The position numbers and the translations under genes were made by a program. A stretch of 13,064 nucleotides of DNA from an uncultured Saprospiraceae bacterium (lineage in GTDB: Bacteria; Bacteroidota; Bacteroidia; Chitinophagales; Saprospiraceae), in assembly GCA_938039305.1 (NCBI GenBank), contig CALHUZ010000592.1, forward strand, positions 1-13,064, in the 5' to 3' direction. Under the pieces are notes generated by a model. That model did not search any database and had not been told where the DNA came from. It worked only from the letters and a program-made list of their open reading frames with translations. Position 1 is the first letter of the stretch. Each line of letters opens with the position of its first letter. Of this stretch, positions 1-7,911 are shown one piece after another.

Positions 1-75
1 TCTTATCGTTGATGTCTCGGAAAAATTAAGCTTACAGCCCAATGTGTGAAATGCTACTGTCTGTGGTGTTGCCAT
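1..75 (-). CDS. mtaB: MtaB-like tRNA methylthiotransferase, N-terminal fragment
   Basis: Only the first 25 codons are in the window; the gene continues beyond the left edge. From the ATG at 75-73 the translation contains VAFHTLGCKLNFSETSTI. This is the conserved start of the UPF0004 domain of MiaB/MtaB radical-SAM methylthiotransferases, and C14 would be the first cysteine that binds the auxiliary iron-sulphur cluster. The TLGCKLNFSET form is typical of Bacteroidota MtaB, which adds the methylthio group to N6-threonylcarbamoyladenosine at position 37 of tRNAs. A TTG nine to twelve bases upstream of the ATG could also start the frame, but ATG fits the family. The gene is divergent from the envelope protein gene at 203. 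MtaB is preferred over MiaB or RimO on the motif alone, since the radical-SAM and TRAM domains are outside the window. Confidence 0.82.
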   Translation of the reverse strand, partial: MATPQTVAFHTLGCKLNFSETSTIR

Positions 76-84
76 ATAAGTAGC

Positions 85-92
85 CAAAATTA
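85..92 (-). promoter_or_regulatory. candidate -7 element of the mtaB-like gene
   Basis: On the minus strand the sequence is TAATTTTG, an exact match to the Bacteroidota -7 consensus TAnnTTTG. It lies about 10 bases before the ATG at 75, so transcription would start only a few bases before the start codon and give a nearly leaderless message. No clear -33 TTG lies 17-21 bases upstream, so this is a weak call. Confidence 0.3.
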
Positions 93-202
93 TGGCATTT
101 TCTGTTAAGTAGCTTCGCATTATGCATAACACAGGTGAACCCTTCCACGCGTTTAGTATTTATTAAATAACTTAGTCTTAAAGCTTCAAAGGTCTTCCAT
201 AG

Positions 203-3200
203 ATGAACGTGAAAACACTGCGTCGTATAATACTCTCACTACTTGTACTTACAGGTATTGTAGTGGCTGAGGGTCAGAGCATCAGAACTGAGTTCGGGAA
301 GAACAGGATACAGTATCATGATGACTTTGATAAGTGGTGGATGTACGAGACGGAAAATTTTATCGTCTACTGGTACGGTAAAGGGCGTAACATAGCTCAA
401 TCAGCGATTCAGATAGCAGAATCAGTCCATCCAAATATCCAGAATTTTGTAGAGCACAGGATCAATGACAAGATTGAAATCATAGTATATACTGATATCT
501 CTGATCTCATTCAAAGCAACATAGGGAATGAAGAAACCTTTGAGACAAAACATGAATCTACCAAGGTCATAGGTAGTCGCATGTTCGTTTATTTTGATGG
601 TAATCACAGAAACTTAGAGCTACGTATCAAGGAAGGCATAGCTAATGTCTATCTCAATGCTATGTATAGCCAAGGCAGCCTTCAAGAGATAGTCGATAGT
701 GATCCAGACCTTCAAATCCCAACTTGGTATAGAGAGGGGTTCGTAAGTTATACACAAACTGCTTGGACCTCACGTATAGAAGATGAATTTCGTGATCTGT
801 GGAATTTGAAAAAATCTAAGTTTAGAAAGTTTGATCGGCTTGCAAATGAACATCCCCGCGTAGCAGGACATGCGATGTGGCACTATATCGCATCAGAATA
901 CGGAAGAACGTCTATCACAACTATGCTCTACCTTATGAGACTGCGTAGTGACTTCAATGATAATCTAGAATTCGTTTTTGGATTTGATGAAAAAAAGTTA
1001 AAACGAGATTGGGCGGAATATTACACGGCATACTATGAAGTAGAAAAAGACGTCTTCGAGGATTTTAGTGAAGATGCAGAGGTGGATTTAGGGTTTAAAA
1101 AGTGGTTTCCAAAAAGCACATATAAATTAAGTCCTGATGGAAGTCAACTGATTTATGTCGTAAATGAAATTGGAAAATATCAAGTCATCTTACGAGATCT
1201 CAACACAGGAGACCAATCTGTTCTTTTTAGATATGGAAGTAAGAATAAAGTCCAACAAGCAGATTATAATTATCCTATCATCGCTTGGCATCCAACTAAT
1301 CCTGAAATTACTATCTGCTATAAGAATAGAGCCGATATCATGCTCAGAAAGATGAATCTCATTAGCGGAGATGTAATAGAGCAGAGTATCCCAGAAAACT
1401 TTAGAAGAATCTATAACATAGATTATATCTCAGATGATGAGTACTTCTTCAATGCTACGACGGATGGCTATTCTGATCTCTATAGATACCGGGCCATCTC
1501 AAGACAACATGAACAAATAACTGATGATTTTTATGACGATATAAATGCTAGCTATGTTCAACTTGGAGAACAATGGGGCATCTTGTTTTCCTCCAATAGA
1601 ACAACAGCATCGATTCTTCCAGAAAGATTAGATACAATATTGCCTACTGCACATTTTGATATTTTCTTTTTGCCTTTAGACAGTGACTATCCATTAAGAC
1701 TAACCAACACTCCTGATGTAAGTGAGATGCAGCCCAGATTAGCCAATGGTCACTATCTCACTTTTATTAAAAACATCAATGGAATCAATAATCGATGGAC
1801 CATAGATCTCAACAGTAGAAGAAGCGCTTATGCAAATTCTAACTACAGCAGAAATATAATTAATCATGAAGCAATAAAAAGTGCGGACATCCATATATAT
1901 CAAGCATATCAAGACGGAGCATATCGCACTTATATGGAAAGTCCTAATTGGAATGGCGCCACTGAGTTATATTATACGGCTACAGCTTCTGACACTCCCA
2001 AAAAACCGGTCGTCGTCGAGCCGCAAGTAGCAACTGTCATAGAAGCTCCTAAATCCCCTGTGTTTTTTCAAAGTGAATTTGATGACCCAGAAGTCGTTGA
2101 ACCTTTAGAAACCAATGCAAAGTTTAAAACTTTCAAAAGAGATTTTGTTGAGACATTTGGCCAAAATCAAGAAAAAGAAAAAGTCATTGACTTCATTCCT
2201 GCACGTGCCGTAGCTTCCAGAAGACAGTTCAAACTTGAAAAGTTCGAAACAAGGTTAGATAATGAAGTTTTGTTCGAAGGTCTTGAATCATATGCTGATC
2301 AAGAAAATCAGATCGGAGTTCAAGAGACAGGAATTTTATTTAAAGGGGTCGCAAAAGACATCTTCGAAGACTTTAATATAGAAATAGGTGTCAGAATCCC
2401 AACAGACTTTAGAGGATCAGAATTCTTCTCTATTGTTGACGACCGAAGAAAACGCATTGATAAAAGATTCGCGCTTTATAGAAAGCAAAAAACAGAACCA
2501 GCTCCTGGATTTGAAAGACGTATAAAAGATGTCACTTGGATAGGTCTGCATAGATGGAGCTATCCTTTTGATACATATAGGAGTGTAAGAGCAACAGGGC
2601 AACTTAGGGTAGATCAAACTTTCTTTTTACATACAGATCAGATCACTCGTGAAAATGAAAACCTAAATGAGAAAAGAATCAGCCTAAAACTAGAATATGT
2701 TTTTGATAATACAATTGACATAGATCTTAACATACATCACGGCACGAAGTATAAGGCTTATGTAGAAGTGATCAATAGATTTGATTTAGAACTTGGAAAT
2801 AGCTGGAGCTTAGATGCTTCTAGAGGATTTACAACAGTGGTAGGATTTGATGCTCGACATTATCAGCCTATACTACGCAAATCGATTCTTGCCTTGCGTA
2901 CAGCAGGTGGCACGTCACTTGGCACAGATAAGATCTTATATTTCGTAGGTGGAACAGATGGTTGGGTTACACCGAAATTCGAAGAGAACACACCTGTTCC
3001 TCAGGGTTCTAATTTTGCATATAAAACAATCGCGCCAAATCTTCGTGGTTTTAATCATAATGTCCGAAATGGGCAGAGCTTTTTTCTAGCGAGTGCAGAA
3101 TTAAGAATTCCCTTTTTTAAATACTTGAGTGCAAGAGAATTAAAATCTCAATTACTCAGGAATATACAATTAGTTGCATTTACTGACTTTGGCTCTGCTT

Positions 3201-3430
3201 GGCACGGGTTTCTACCTAATAGTGAAAACAGTCCGGTTACTCAAACAACCCTTAGAGCACCTCGTGTGAACATCAATCTTGATTTAGATCGAAGCATTTT
3301 CGCCTACAGTTATGGTGTAGGTGCCAGAGTAAGTTTACTTGGATATTTTATAAGAGGCGATTACGCTTGGGGGATAGATGGTGATGTGAGAAGCCCAAAG
3401 CTTCACATATCCCTTGGAACAGATTTCTAA
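203..3430 (+). CDS. Omp85/BamA-like barrel fused to TolB-like propeller and degenerate peptidase-MA-like domain
   Basis: This is a large secreted outer-membrane protein of 1075 residues. Residues 1-25 form a signal peptide (hydrophobic run IILSLLVLTGIVVA followed by EGQS). Residues about 35-290 resemble the peptidase-MA-like fold, with a segment around TWYREGF at 174-180 where the family has a W..EG motif. The position expected to carry HExxH reads IKEGIANVYL (142-151), so zinc catalysis is probably lost. From about 300 to 590 there are TolB/PD40-type blades, for example KLSPDGSQLIYV at 308-319. A proline/lysine/valine-rich linker lies at about 596-635. The C-terminal third looks like an Omp85 barrel: LRGF at 947-950 matches the VRGF/Y loop-6 motif, followed by AELRIPFF, then TDFGSAW at 994-1000 (compare FvDaGsvw), and the chain ends in phenylalanine like an outer-membrane beta-signal. 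No POTRA repeats were recognised. The ATG at 203 precedes the signal peptide directly. The function is unknown; insertion, export or surface anchoring are inferences. Confidence 0.8.
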   Translation: MNVKTLRRIILSLLVLTGIVVAEGQSIRTEFGKNRIQYHDDFDKWWMYETENFIVYWYGKGRNIAQSAIQIAESVHPNIQNFVEHRINDKIEIIVYTDISDLIQSNIGNEETFETKHESTKVIGSRMFVYFDGNHRNLELRIKEGIANVYLNAMYSQGSLQEIVDSDPDLQIPTWYREGFVSYTQTAWTSRIEDEFRDLWNLKKSKFRKFDRLANEHPRVAGHAMWHYIASEYGRTSITTMLYLMRLRSDFNDNLEFVFGFDEKKLKRDWAEYYTAYYEVEKDVFEDFSEDAEVDLGFKKWFPKSTYKLSPDGSQLIYVVNEIGKYQVILRDLNTGDQSVLFRYGSKNKVQQADYNYPIIAWHPTNPEITICYKNRADIMLRKMNLISGDVIEQSIPENFRRIYNIDYISDDEYFFNATTDGYSDLYRYRAISRQHEQITDDFYDDINASYVQLGEQWGILFSSNRTTASILPERLDTILPTAHFDIFFLPLDSDYPLRLTNTPDVSEMQPRLANGHYLTFIKNINGINNRWTIDLNSRRSAYANSNYSRNIINHEAIKSADIHIYQAYQDGAYRTYMESPNWNGATELYYTATASDTPKKPVVVEPQVATVIEAPKSPVFFQSEFDDPEVVEPLETNAKFKTFKRDFVETFGQNQEKEKVIDFIPARAVASRRQFKLEKFETRLDNEVLFEGLESYADQENQIGVQETGILFKGVAKDIFEDFNIEIGVRIPTDFRGSEFFSIVDDRRKRIDKRFALYRKQKTEPAPGFERRIKDVTWIGLHRWSYPFDTYRSVRATGQLRVDQTFFLHTDQITRENENLNEKRISLKLEYVFDNTIDIDLNIHHGTKYKAYVEVINRFDLELGNSWSLDASRGFTTVVGFDARHYQPILRKSILALRTAGGTSLGTDKILYFVGGTDGWVTPKFEENTPVPQGSNFAYKTIAPNLRGFNHNVRNGQSFFLASAELRIPFFKYLSARELKSQLLRNIQLVAFTDFGSAWHGFLPNSENSPVTQTTLRAPRVNINLDLDRSIFAYSYGVGARVSLLGYFIRGDYAWGIDGDVRSPKLHISLGTDF

Positions 3431-3450
3431 TAAAACATTAGTACGAAGAA

Positions 3451-4707
3451 CTAAGCCAACTCTTCTATTACAAATCCAAGTTTTTTAAGGTCTTCCCAAA
3501 ATGATGGATAGGATTTTGAAACAACATTAGGTTGATTGATTTCAATCGGATGTAATAATGCCAATGGTGCAAAACACATGGCCATTCTATGATCCTTGTA
3601 AGTATCAAAACATGGAATTCCATCATTAAAAGATACCCCTAAACCTATCTGATAATGCTCATCTGAAGAATCAGAATGGTCTTCAATGAGAGTGAAAGAA
3701 CTTGATATTTTATTAAGCTCTTTGTCAACCGCGTATATTCTATCTGTTTCTTTTATTCGAAGCGTTTTTAAACCACTGAAGTCACTTTCTATTTTTTTTG
3801 CTGCACATATAACCGCAACCGTTTGAGCCACATCAGGTTGGTTAACAAAGTCATATTCTAACTTACTCTTAGATTGTATCTTAGTCAAGTTCAACCCTTC
3901 TTCGGCCCAAGTACTTTGCACACCTGTGCTCTCTGCTATAACCGTCATCATAGCATCTCCCTGAAAACTATTTTCAAATAACCCTTCCAATCTAAGTGTC
4001 GCTTTTTTAGCCAACGCTACTATAGCATAATGATAAGAGCTAGCAGACCAATCCGCTTCAATTGTATAATCTTTTGATTTATACTCTTGTGGTGCGATTG
4101 TTATTTTTTGATTTTCATATGTTGCTTCGACCCCAAAGTCCTTTACAATCTGAAGCGTCAATTTAAGATAAGATTCAGAGACCATATCTCCCCTCAGGTT
4201 TATCACTAAGCCTTTTGGCAAAGTTGGGGCAATGAGGATAAGTGCAGAGATGTATTGACTACTTATTCCTGCATCTATTGTTACAGAATCTAAAAGATTA
4301 TCTCTTTCTATACTTTCTATTCTAAGTGGTGGATAGCCTTCTTTCCCTTCATAAGAAATCTTACAACCGATCATTCTGAGCGCATCGACAAGAGGACCAA
4401 TAGGCCTTTCAAGCATCCTTGATGAACCAGTCAACACTTGAATACCTTCTTGAATCGCGAGATAAGCGGTTAAAAACCTAAACGTCGTCCCAGCATGTCC
4501 TACATCATAAACGTTGTCTTTACCGCCGTGCTCAAGCAGGTTAGAAAGTTTAGAAGTATCATCACTTGTGGATAAATGGTGAATGTTGAATGATGTAGGG
4601 GCTAGTGATCTTATGATCAATACCCTATTGCTTATACTCTTGGATCCATCTAATAATATTGTCCCCTTTATTTCACCCGTCGGGTGAGACAGTCTAATTC
4701 TCTCCAT
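3451..4707 (-). CDS. aroA: 3-phosphoshikimate 1-carboxyvinyltransferase (EPSP synthase)
   Basis: The enzyme transfers the enolpyruvyl group of PEP to shikimate 3-phosphate, the sixth step of the shikimate pathway to aromatic amino acids and chorismate, in the cytoplasm. The 418-residue product has the expected length and landmarks in order: DGSKSISNR (20-28) for substrate binding, GHAGTTFRFLTA in place of the more usual NAGTAMR motif, ISSQY, QPDVAQT with the catalytic aspartate at 292, KETDR at 319-323, and KDHRMAM around 371-377. Two starts are possible: ATG at 4707, or GTG at 4716 adding three residues. ATG is chosen because MERIRL leads directly into the first strand. The gene follows osmC by 16 bases and is probably the last gene of a phoH-osmC-aroA transcript. 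It converges on the 1075-residue envelope protein gene with a 20-base gap and no visible intrinsic terminator between them. Confidence 0.95.
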   Translation of the reverse strand: MERIRLSHPTGEIKGTILLDGSKSISNRVLIIRSLAPTSFNIHHLSTSDDTSKLSNLLEHGGKDNVYDVGHAGTTFRFLTAYLAIQEGIQVLTGSSRMLERPIGPLVDALRMIGCKISYEGKEGYPPLRIESIERDNLLDSVTIDAGISSQYISALILIAPTLPKGLVINLRGDMVSESYLKLTLQIVKDFGVEATYENQKITIAPQEYKSKDYTIEADWSASSYHYAIVALAKKATLRLEGLFENSFQGDAMMTVIAESTGVQSTWAEEGLNLTKIQSKSKLEYDFVNQPDVAQTVAVICAAKKIESDFSGLKTLRIKETDRIYAVDKELNKISSSFTLIEDHSDSSDEHYQIGLGVSFNDGIPCFDTYKDHRMAMCFAPLALLHPIEINQPNVVSKSYPSFWEDLKKLGFVIEELA

Positions 4708-4723
4708 CGATATCACTTAAATA

Positions 4724-5137
4724 TTATGATGACCAAACAAAATTGATTGTTTGAGTTGTGTCCGGATGTAGTGTAAGGGCTACAGGGCAAGTTCGTGCTA
4801 CATTTTCAAGAACCTTTTGATCTTTCGCACTAAACGGTCTATCAGGCATCGTCACTTTTATAACTATCTCATCAATCCGTCTTGGACCAGAGGCCATTAC
4901 CTTTTCAATGTCTGCATGCGCTCCAGTTATATCTAAACTCATGCTATCGGCTTTGATACCCATGATCGTTATCAGACAACTTGCCAATGCTGTAGCAACG
5001 AGATCTGTTGGAGAAAAAGCTTCTCCTTTGCCGTTGTTATCTATAGGAGCATCAGTTATGATGTCCGCTCCTGATCTGATGTGTTTAGCTGTAGTACGTA
5101 ATTTACCGTTATATAGTACCGTCGACGTTTGTCCCAT
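4724..5137 (-). CDS. OsmC/Ohr-family thiol peroxidase-like protein
   Basis: This 137-residue cytoplasmic protein belongs to the OsmC/Ohr family, whose members reduce organic hydroperoxides with a pair of cysteines. Both cysteines are present in the usual contexts: C54 in ALASCLITIMG and C117 in ARTCPVALTLHP. The preceding FSPTDLVATAL is also typical. Length is normal for the family. The spacing and sequence suggest the OsmC-like (YhfA-type) branch rather than a classical Ohr, but I cannot settle the subfamily. The ATG at 5137 lies inside the end of phoH, so the two genes overlap by 29 bases in different frames, which suggests translational coupling. aroA follows 16 bases downstream. Confidence 0.9.
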   Translation of the reverse strand: MGQTSTVLYNGKLRTTAKHIRSGADIITDAPIDNNGKGEAFSPTDLVATALASCLITIMGIKADSMSLDITGAHADIEKVMASGPRRIDEIVIKVTMPDRPFSAKDQKVLENVARTCPVALTLHPDTTQTINFVWSS

Positions 5138-6113
5138 CTTTTGATTCTTTTTTCTGAGGAGACGAATTTACATCATTCTGTTTGCTTTGAGCGCCGTATG
5201 CACTGATTATGGCTTTAACCAATCTGTGTCTGACCACATCTTCGCCAGTTAAGAAAACAGTCCCGATCCCTTCTATCTCTCCTAATAGCTCAACGGCATC
5301 TCTCAGACCAGATTTTTGGCTCCTGGGTAGATCTACTTGCGACAAGTCTCCAGTAATGATGCACTGTGCATTTGGCCCAAGCCTGGTAAGGAACATCTTA
5401 AGCTGCATCGAGGTTGTATTCTGAGCTTCATCTAATATGATAAATGCATTGTCCAATGTTCGACCTCTCATGAATGCCAATGGAGCCACCTCAATAGTCC
5501 TATTAGACATGAATTGTTCAAGCTTTTCACCTGGAAGCATATCATCTAAGGCATCATAAAGCGGTCTTAGATAGGGATCTATTTTTTCTTTTAGATCTCC
5601 AGGGAGAAATCCAAGATTCTCACCTGCCTCTACTGCTGGCCGAGTCAATATGATCTTCTTAACAAGGCGATTTTTTAGCGCTCTAACGGCTAAAGCTACA
5701 GCGGTATATGTCTTTCCAGTTCCTGCTGGACCAATGGCAAAAAGAATATCGTTTTGTTCTGATAGGTCGACAAGACGTTTTTGGTTTCGTGTCCGAGCGG
5801 TTATTTTTTTTCCTCCATTTCCATATACGATGACATTTCCGCTATCACGTCTTGAGGGCATATGATTATAAGGATTGAAATCTTTGATTACATTCTGGAT
5901 GGTATTGCTACTAAGCTCTTTGTGCTCTTTAAGTAGTTTTATAAGGACCTCAATCTTGTCTTTAACTTTTTGAGCATCCTGTTTTTCTCCAGAAATTTTT
6001 AAGGTAGTTCCTCTATGGCTGATTGCAACACCTGGATATGCTTGCTTCACGATATTGAGCTTAGCATCTTTAGCACCAAAAAGTTCTAAAGCATCTAAGC
6101 CTTCAATAGACAT
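5109..6113 (-). CDS. phoH: PhoH family ATPase (YbeZ-type)
   Basis: This is a PhoH-like P-loop protein of 334 residues, the usual length for the YbeZ branch, which is linked to RNA metabolism and ribosome maturation. The N-terminal 100 or so residues form a small KH-like domain (VAISHRGTTLKISGE). The ATPase core follows, with Walker A GPAGTGKT at 128-135 and Walker B LDEAQ at 227-231, plus the family signatures RPAVEAGENLGFLPGDL and TGDLSQVDLPR. ATG at 6113 is chosen over an in-frame TTG at 6128, because MSIEGLDALELFGAKD is a natural start and the extra residues add nothing recognisable. The C-terminal tail (rich in Q, K, S and D) has low complexity and overlaps the start of osmC. The usual neighbour ybeY is absent from the window. 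Confidence 0.94.
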   Translation of the reverse strand: MSIEGLDALELFGAKDAKLNIVKQAYPGVAISHRGTTLKISGEKQDAQKVKDKIEVLIKLLKEHKELSSNTIQNVIKDFNPYNHMPSRRDSGNVIVYGNGGKKITARTRNQKRLVDLSEQNDILFAIGPAGTGKTYTAVALAVRALKNRLVKKIILTRPAVEAGENLGFLPGDLKEKIDPYLRPLYDALDDMLPGEKLEQFMSNRTIEVAPLAFMRGRTLDNAFIILDEAQNTTSMQLKMFLTRLGPNAQCIITGDLSQVDLPRSQKSGLRDAVELLGEIEGIGTVFLTGEDVVRHRLVKAIISAYGAQSKQNDVNSSPQKKESKDGTNVDGTI

Positions 6114-6224
6114 TATTATCTCACTCAATAATTGAAAATTATAGGTATGTATCTAAACGATTTAACTTGAACTGTAAGAGTGCAGATTAAGTCCATTTTG
6201 CACTATAAAAATAGGATAAATAAA

Positions 6225-7031
6225 TCAGAGCTTTGACACTTTGGGGCAAGATAGGGTACCAAAGTATTTCATGATGCTAAGTCCTAAGAAGGTATAGACA
6301 TCATTGTTCCTACTATTTCCTCTTTGGCGTCCTGTTTCTCCGATACCTTGAACAATCGATCTATCTGATAAACTTACGGCTCGGTCTCCTCGTGTTGTTC
6401 TCAAGTTATTGAGATCTGGATAGAGTCCCGAAACATCATCAATATAATCCGTCTGACTGGCATGAATTGATAACTCAATATTAAAACTCCAATCAACATT
6501 GATGTCCCATTTGAGACCCAAGCCTATAGTTGGAGCTAAAGAAAACCTTCCATATTCTTCTCCGATGGGTTGCCCTTCAGTACCAAAGTTTCTAAGAATA
6601 AATACTTGATCATCTAAAGTAGTCTTAGGGTTGTATGCGAACGCAGATAATCCCGCCAGCAAATAAGGAGTAAAAAACTCTTCTTTTGAACCATGGATAT
6701 AAGACAAAAAGTTAAACTCTATTTGAGTGGTGACATCCCAGACGTCTGATGAAAAGCTAAGATTTCGCTGTCGCTCAAAAGTGTTTTCTGAGTCAGCATC
6801 AGATGCCGAAAGTCTTCCATAATTTAATGAAGTCTTCAAGGCAATGCGGTTGTCCAGGTTATATCTGAAATTTAAACCTCCTGCTAAACCTGGATCTGAT
6901 ATAGTCAACTCTGTCTGGAGATCCCCATAGTAATGAGTGAACCCAACCCAAGCCCCTAACTCCATACCCTTCTGTGCCGTTAGCGGCAGAATGGATATTA
7001 AACATATGATCTGAAGAATAAGTCTGTTCAT
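6225..7031 (-). CDS. DUF6089-like outer-membrane beta-barrel protein
   Basis: The 268-residue product has a signal peptide (MNRLILQIICLISILPLTAQ) and then alternating strands of an eight-strand-type barrel: GAWVGFTHYYGDL, GGLNFRYNL, QIEFNFLSY, PYLLAGLSAFAYNP, APTIGLGLKWDI and NIELSIH. The late motif RGNSRNNDVYTFLGLSI matches the conserved C-terminal part of DUF6089 family proteins, which are common in Bacteroidota and have no assigned function. The chain continues past the last strand with YFGTLSCPKVSKL, so it does not end on an aromatic residue. The ATG at 7031 directly precedes the signal peptide. A strong hairpin followed by a T-run ends about 12 bases upstream, so read-through from the sigma factor gene may be attenuated. 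The family call comes from memory of the motif. Confidence 0.78.
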   Translation of the reverse strand: MNRLILQIICLISILPLTAQKGMELGAWVGFTHYYGDLQTELTISDPGLAGGLNFRYNLDNRIALKTSLNYGRLSASDADSENTFERQRNLSFSSDVWDVTTQIEFNFLSYIHGSKEEFFTPYLLAGLSAFAYNPKTTLDDQVFILRNFGTEGQPIGEEYGRFSLAPTIGLGLKWDINVDWSFNIELSIHASQTDYIDDVSGLYPDLNNLRTTRGDRAVSLSDRSIVQGIGETGRQRGNSRNNDVYTFLGLSIMKYFGTLSCPKVSKL

Positions 7032-7047
7032 ATATGGAGTAAAAACC

Positions 7048-7085
7048 TAATGATTGTGACTCTGTTAAACCAGAGTCAATCATTA
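7048..7085 (-). terminator. strong hairpin with T-run (terminator or attenuator)
   Basis: An inverted repeat pairs GACTCTG (7058-7064) with CAGAGTC (7071-7077) around a 6-base loop. It extends outwards through TAATGATT (7048-7055) and AATCATTA (7078-7085), with a 2-base bulge at 7056-7057. That makes about 15 base pairs. On the minus strand it is followed at once by GGTTTTTA, the layout of an intrinsic terminator for transcripts coming from the sigma factor gene. It ends only about 16 bases before the ATG of the DUF6089-like gene at 7031, so it may act as an attenuator or a structured leader rather than a simple end point. Confidence 0.7.
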
Positions 7086-7153
7086 AAGGCTAAAAACCGA
7101 GCCATTTTAATAAATGAGCTATATGAACGGAATGGACGCGAACCTTATTGGAT

Positions 7154-7174
7154 CACTTCTTCCCTAAGTAAGTG
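7154..7174 (-). other. short hairpin downstream of the sigma factor gene
   Basis: On the minus strand CACTT-A-CTT pairs with AAG-AAGTG around an AGGG loop, giving 8 base pairs with one bulged A. It begins 15 bases after the sigma factor stop codon. No T-run follows, so it is not a typical intrinsic terminator. It could protect the 3' end of the message or be chance. Confidence 0.35.
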
Positions 7175-7189
7175 CTGAAAACCAACTAC

Positions 7190-7738
7190 TTAAGCTGACA
7201 GCTTACTTCTGATCGTAGTATAATTCCCGTATTGGTGTTTTATCTGGCTTTTCAATTCTTTTCTCGCAAAGAAAATTCTGCTCTTCACAGTACCTAAAGG
7301 AAGTTCAAGCTTATCAGCTATTTCTTGATATTTAAAACCTACATAGTGCATCTCAAAAGGGACTCTGATGGACTCATCAAGATTCTTAATCATGCCGCCA
7401 AGCTCTTCCATGACCATGTTTGTACCCGCACCATTACTTATGATAGTATCAGAAGAATTAAGAAAATACATGTTATCAGTACTGTCCATAATCGTATTCT
7501 TCTTCGCCTTCTTTCTATAATTATTGATGAAGATATTCTTCATAATGGTAAACAACCAAGCTTTAAGATTAGTACCGGCCTTAAATTTATCTCGGTTTGT
7601 TATTGCTCTAAACGCTGTTTCCTGATAAAGATCTTTAGCTTCTTCACCATCTTTTGTCAAGTTATAAGCAAATGATTTGAGAGAAGGAGTAAGTGTATTG
7701 AAACTCTTGTTAAAATCTATTTTAGTCATCAATTCCAT
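7190..7738 (-). CDS. ECF-type RNA polymerase sigma factor
   Basis: This is a sigma-70 family extracytoplasmic-function factor of about 182 residues. Region 2 runs through FAYNLTKDGEEAKDLYQETAFRA and then LKAWLFTIMKNIFINNYRKK, the -10 recognition helix. A polar linker of about 40 residues follows (NTIMDSTDNMYF onwards). Region 4 carries LDESIRVPFEMHYVGFKYQEIADKL and the helix-turn-helix LPLGTVKSRIFFARKEL. Three starts are possible: TTG at 7783, ATG at 7738 and ATG at 7729. The ATG codons are preferred, since the extra TTG-led segment carries no family signal. No anti-sigma gene lies beside it. The next gene downstream encodes an outer-membrane barrel, which could be a target, but that is an inference from position. 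Confidence 0.93.
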   Translation of the reverse strand: MELMTKIDFNKSFNTLTPSLKSFAYNLTKDGEEAKDLYQETAFRAITNRDKFKAGTNLKAWLFTIMKNIFINNYRKKAKKNTIMDSTDNMYFLNSSDTIISNGAGTNMVMEELGGMIKNLDESIRVPFEMHYVGFKYQEIADKLELPLGTVKSRIFFARKELKSQIKHQYGNYTTIRSKLSA

Positions 7739-7834
7739 AGCAGTATTTATTTGATGATATAAAGATATGCCTTTGTTTAACAAAATGAAAGTTTTTGTTG
7801 AACAATTAAGTCTGTGTGGTCAATAATTAAAGAC

Positions 7835-7842
7835 CAAATATA
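7835..7842 (-). promoter_or_regulatory. candidate -7 element of the sigma factor gene
   Basis: The minus strand reads TATATTTG, an exact match to TAnnTTTG. It lies about 95 bases before the ATG at 7738, between the lptF-like stop and the sigma factor gene. No good -33 TTG sits at the expected distance, so support comes from the -7 box and its intergenic position only. Confidence 0.4.
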
Positions 7843-7889
7843 CATAATACACTGGAAATCAGTTGTTTGTGGTTTTCAACTATATTCAA

Positions 7890-7911
7890 ACTTTCAAAGA
7901 ATATTGAAAGT
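7890..7911 (-). terminator. hairpin directly after the glycan operon
   Basis: The 8-base arms ACTTTCAA (7890-7897) and TTGAAAGT (7904-7911) enclose a 6-base loop. The hairpin begins right at the TAA of the lptF-like gene (7914-7912). On the minus strand only a short T-rich stretch (TTTGAATATAG) follows, and the stem is AT-rich, so termination would be weak. On the plus strand it is followed by TTATTTTTG, which fits better but serves no known plus-strand gene. It probably marks the end of the GT2-to-lptF transcript. Confidence 0.45.

Noticed and set aside
76..202. Promoter for the large envelope gene on the plus strand
   Set aside because: Only an imperfect box (TAACTTAG) without a -33 element was found, so I do not call it.
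3385..3407. Small hairpin (GAAGC/GCTTC with outer TGT/ACA) near the end of the large envelope gene
   Set aside because: It lies inside the coding sequence, has a bulge and no T-run, so it is unlikely to be the terminator of either convergent gene.
6134..6141. TAATTTTC on the minus strand as a -7 box for phoH
   Set aside because: It misses the consensus at the last base, has no -33 partner, and would place the transcript start very close to phoH.
6859..7083. Open frame on the minus strand across the start of the DUF6089-like gene
   Set aside because: It overlaps the signal peptide region in another frame, starts within the hairpin and has no family signal.
7325..7675. Open frame of 116 codons on the plus strand
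   Set aside because: It is antisense to the sigma factor gene; the protein is cysteine- and isoleucine-rich with no recognisable pattern.
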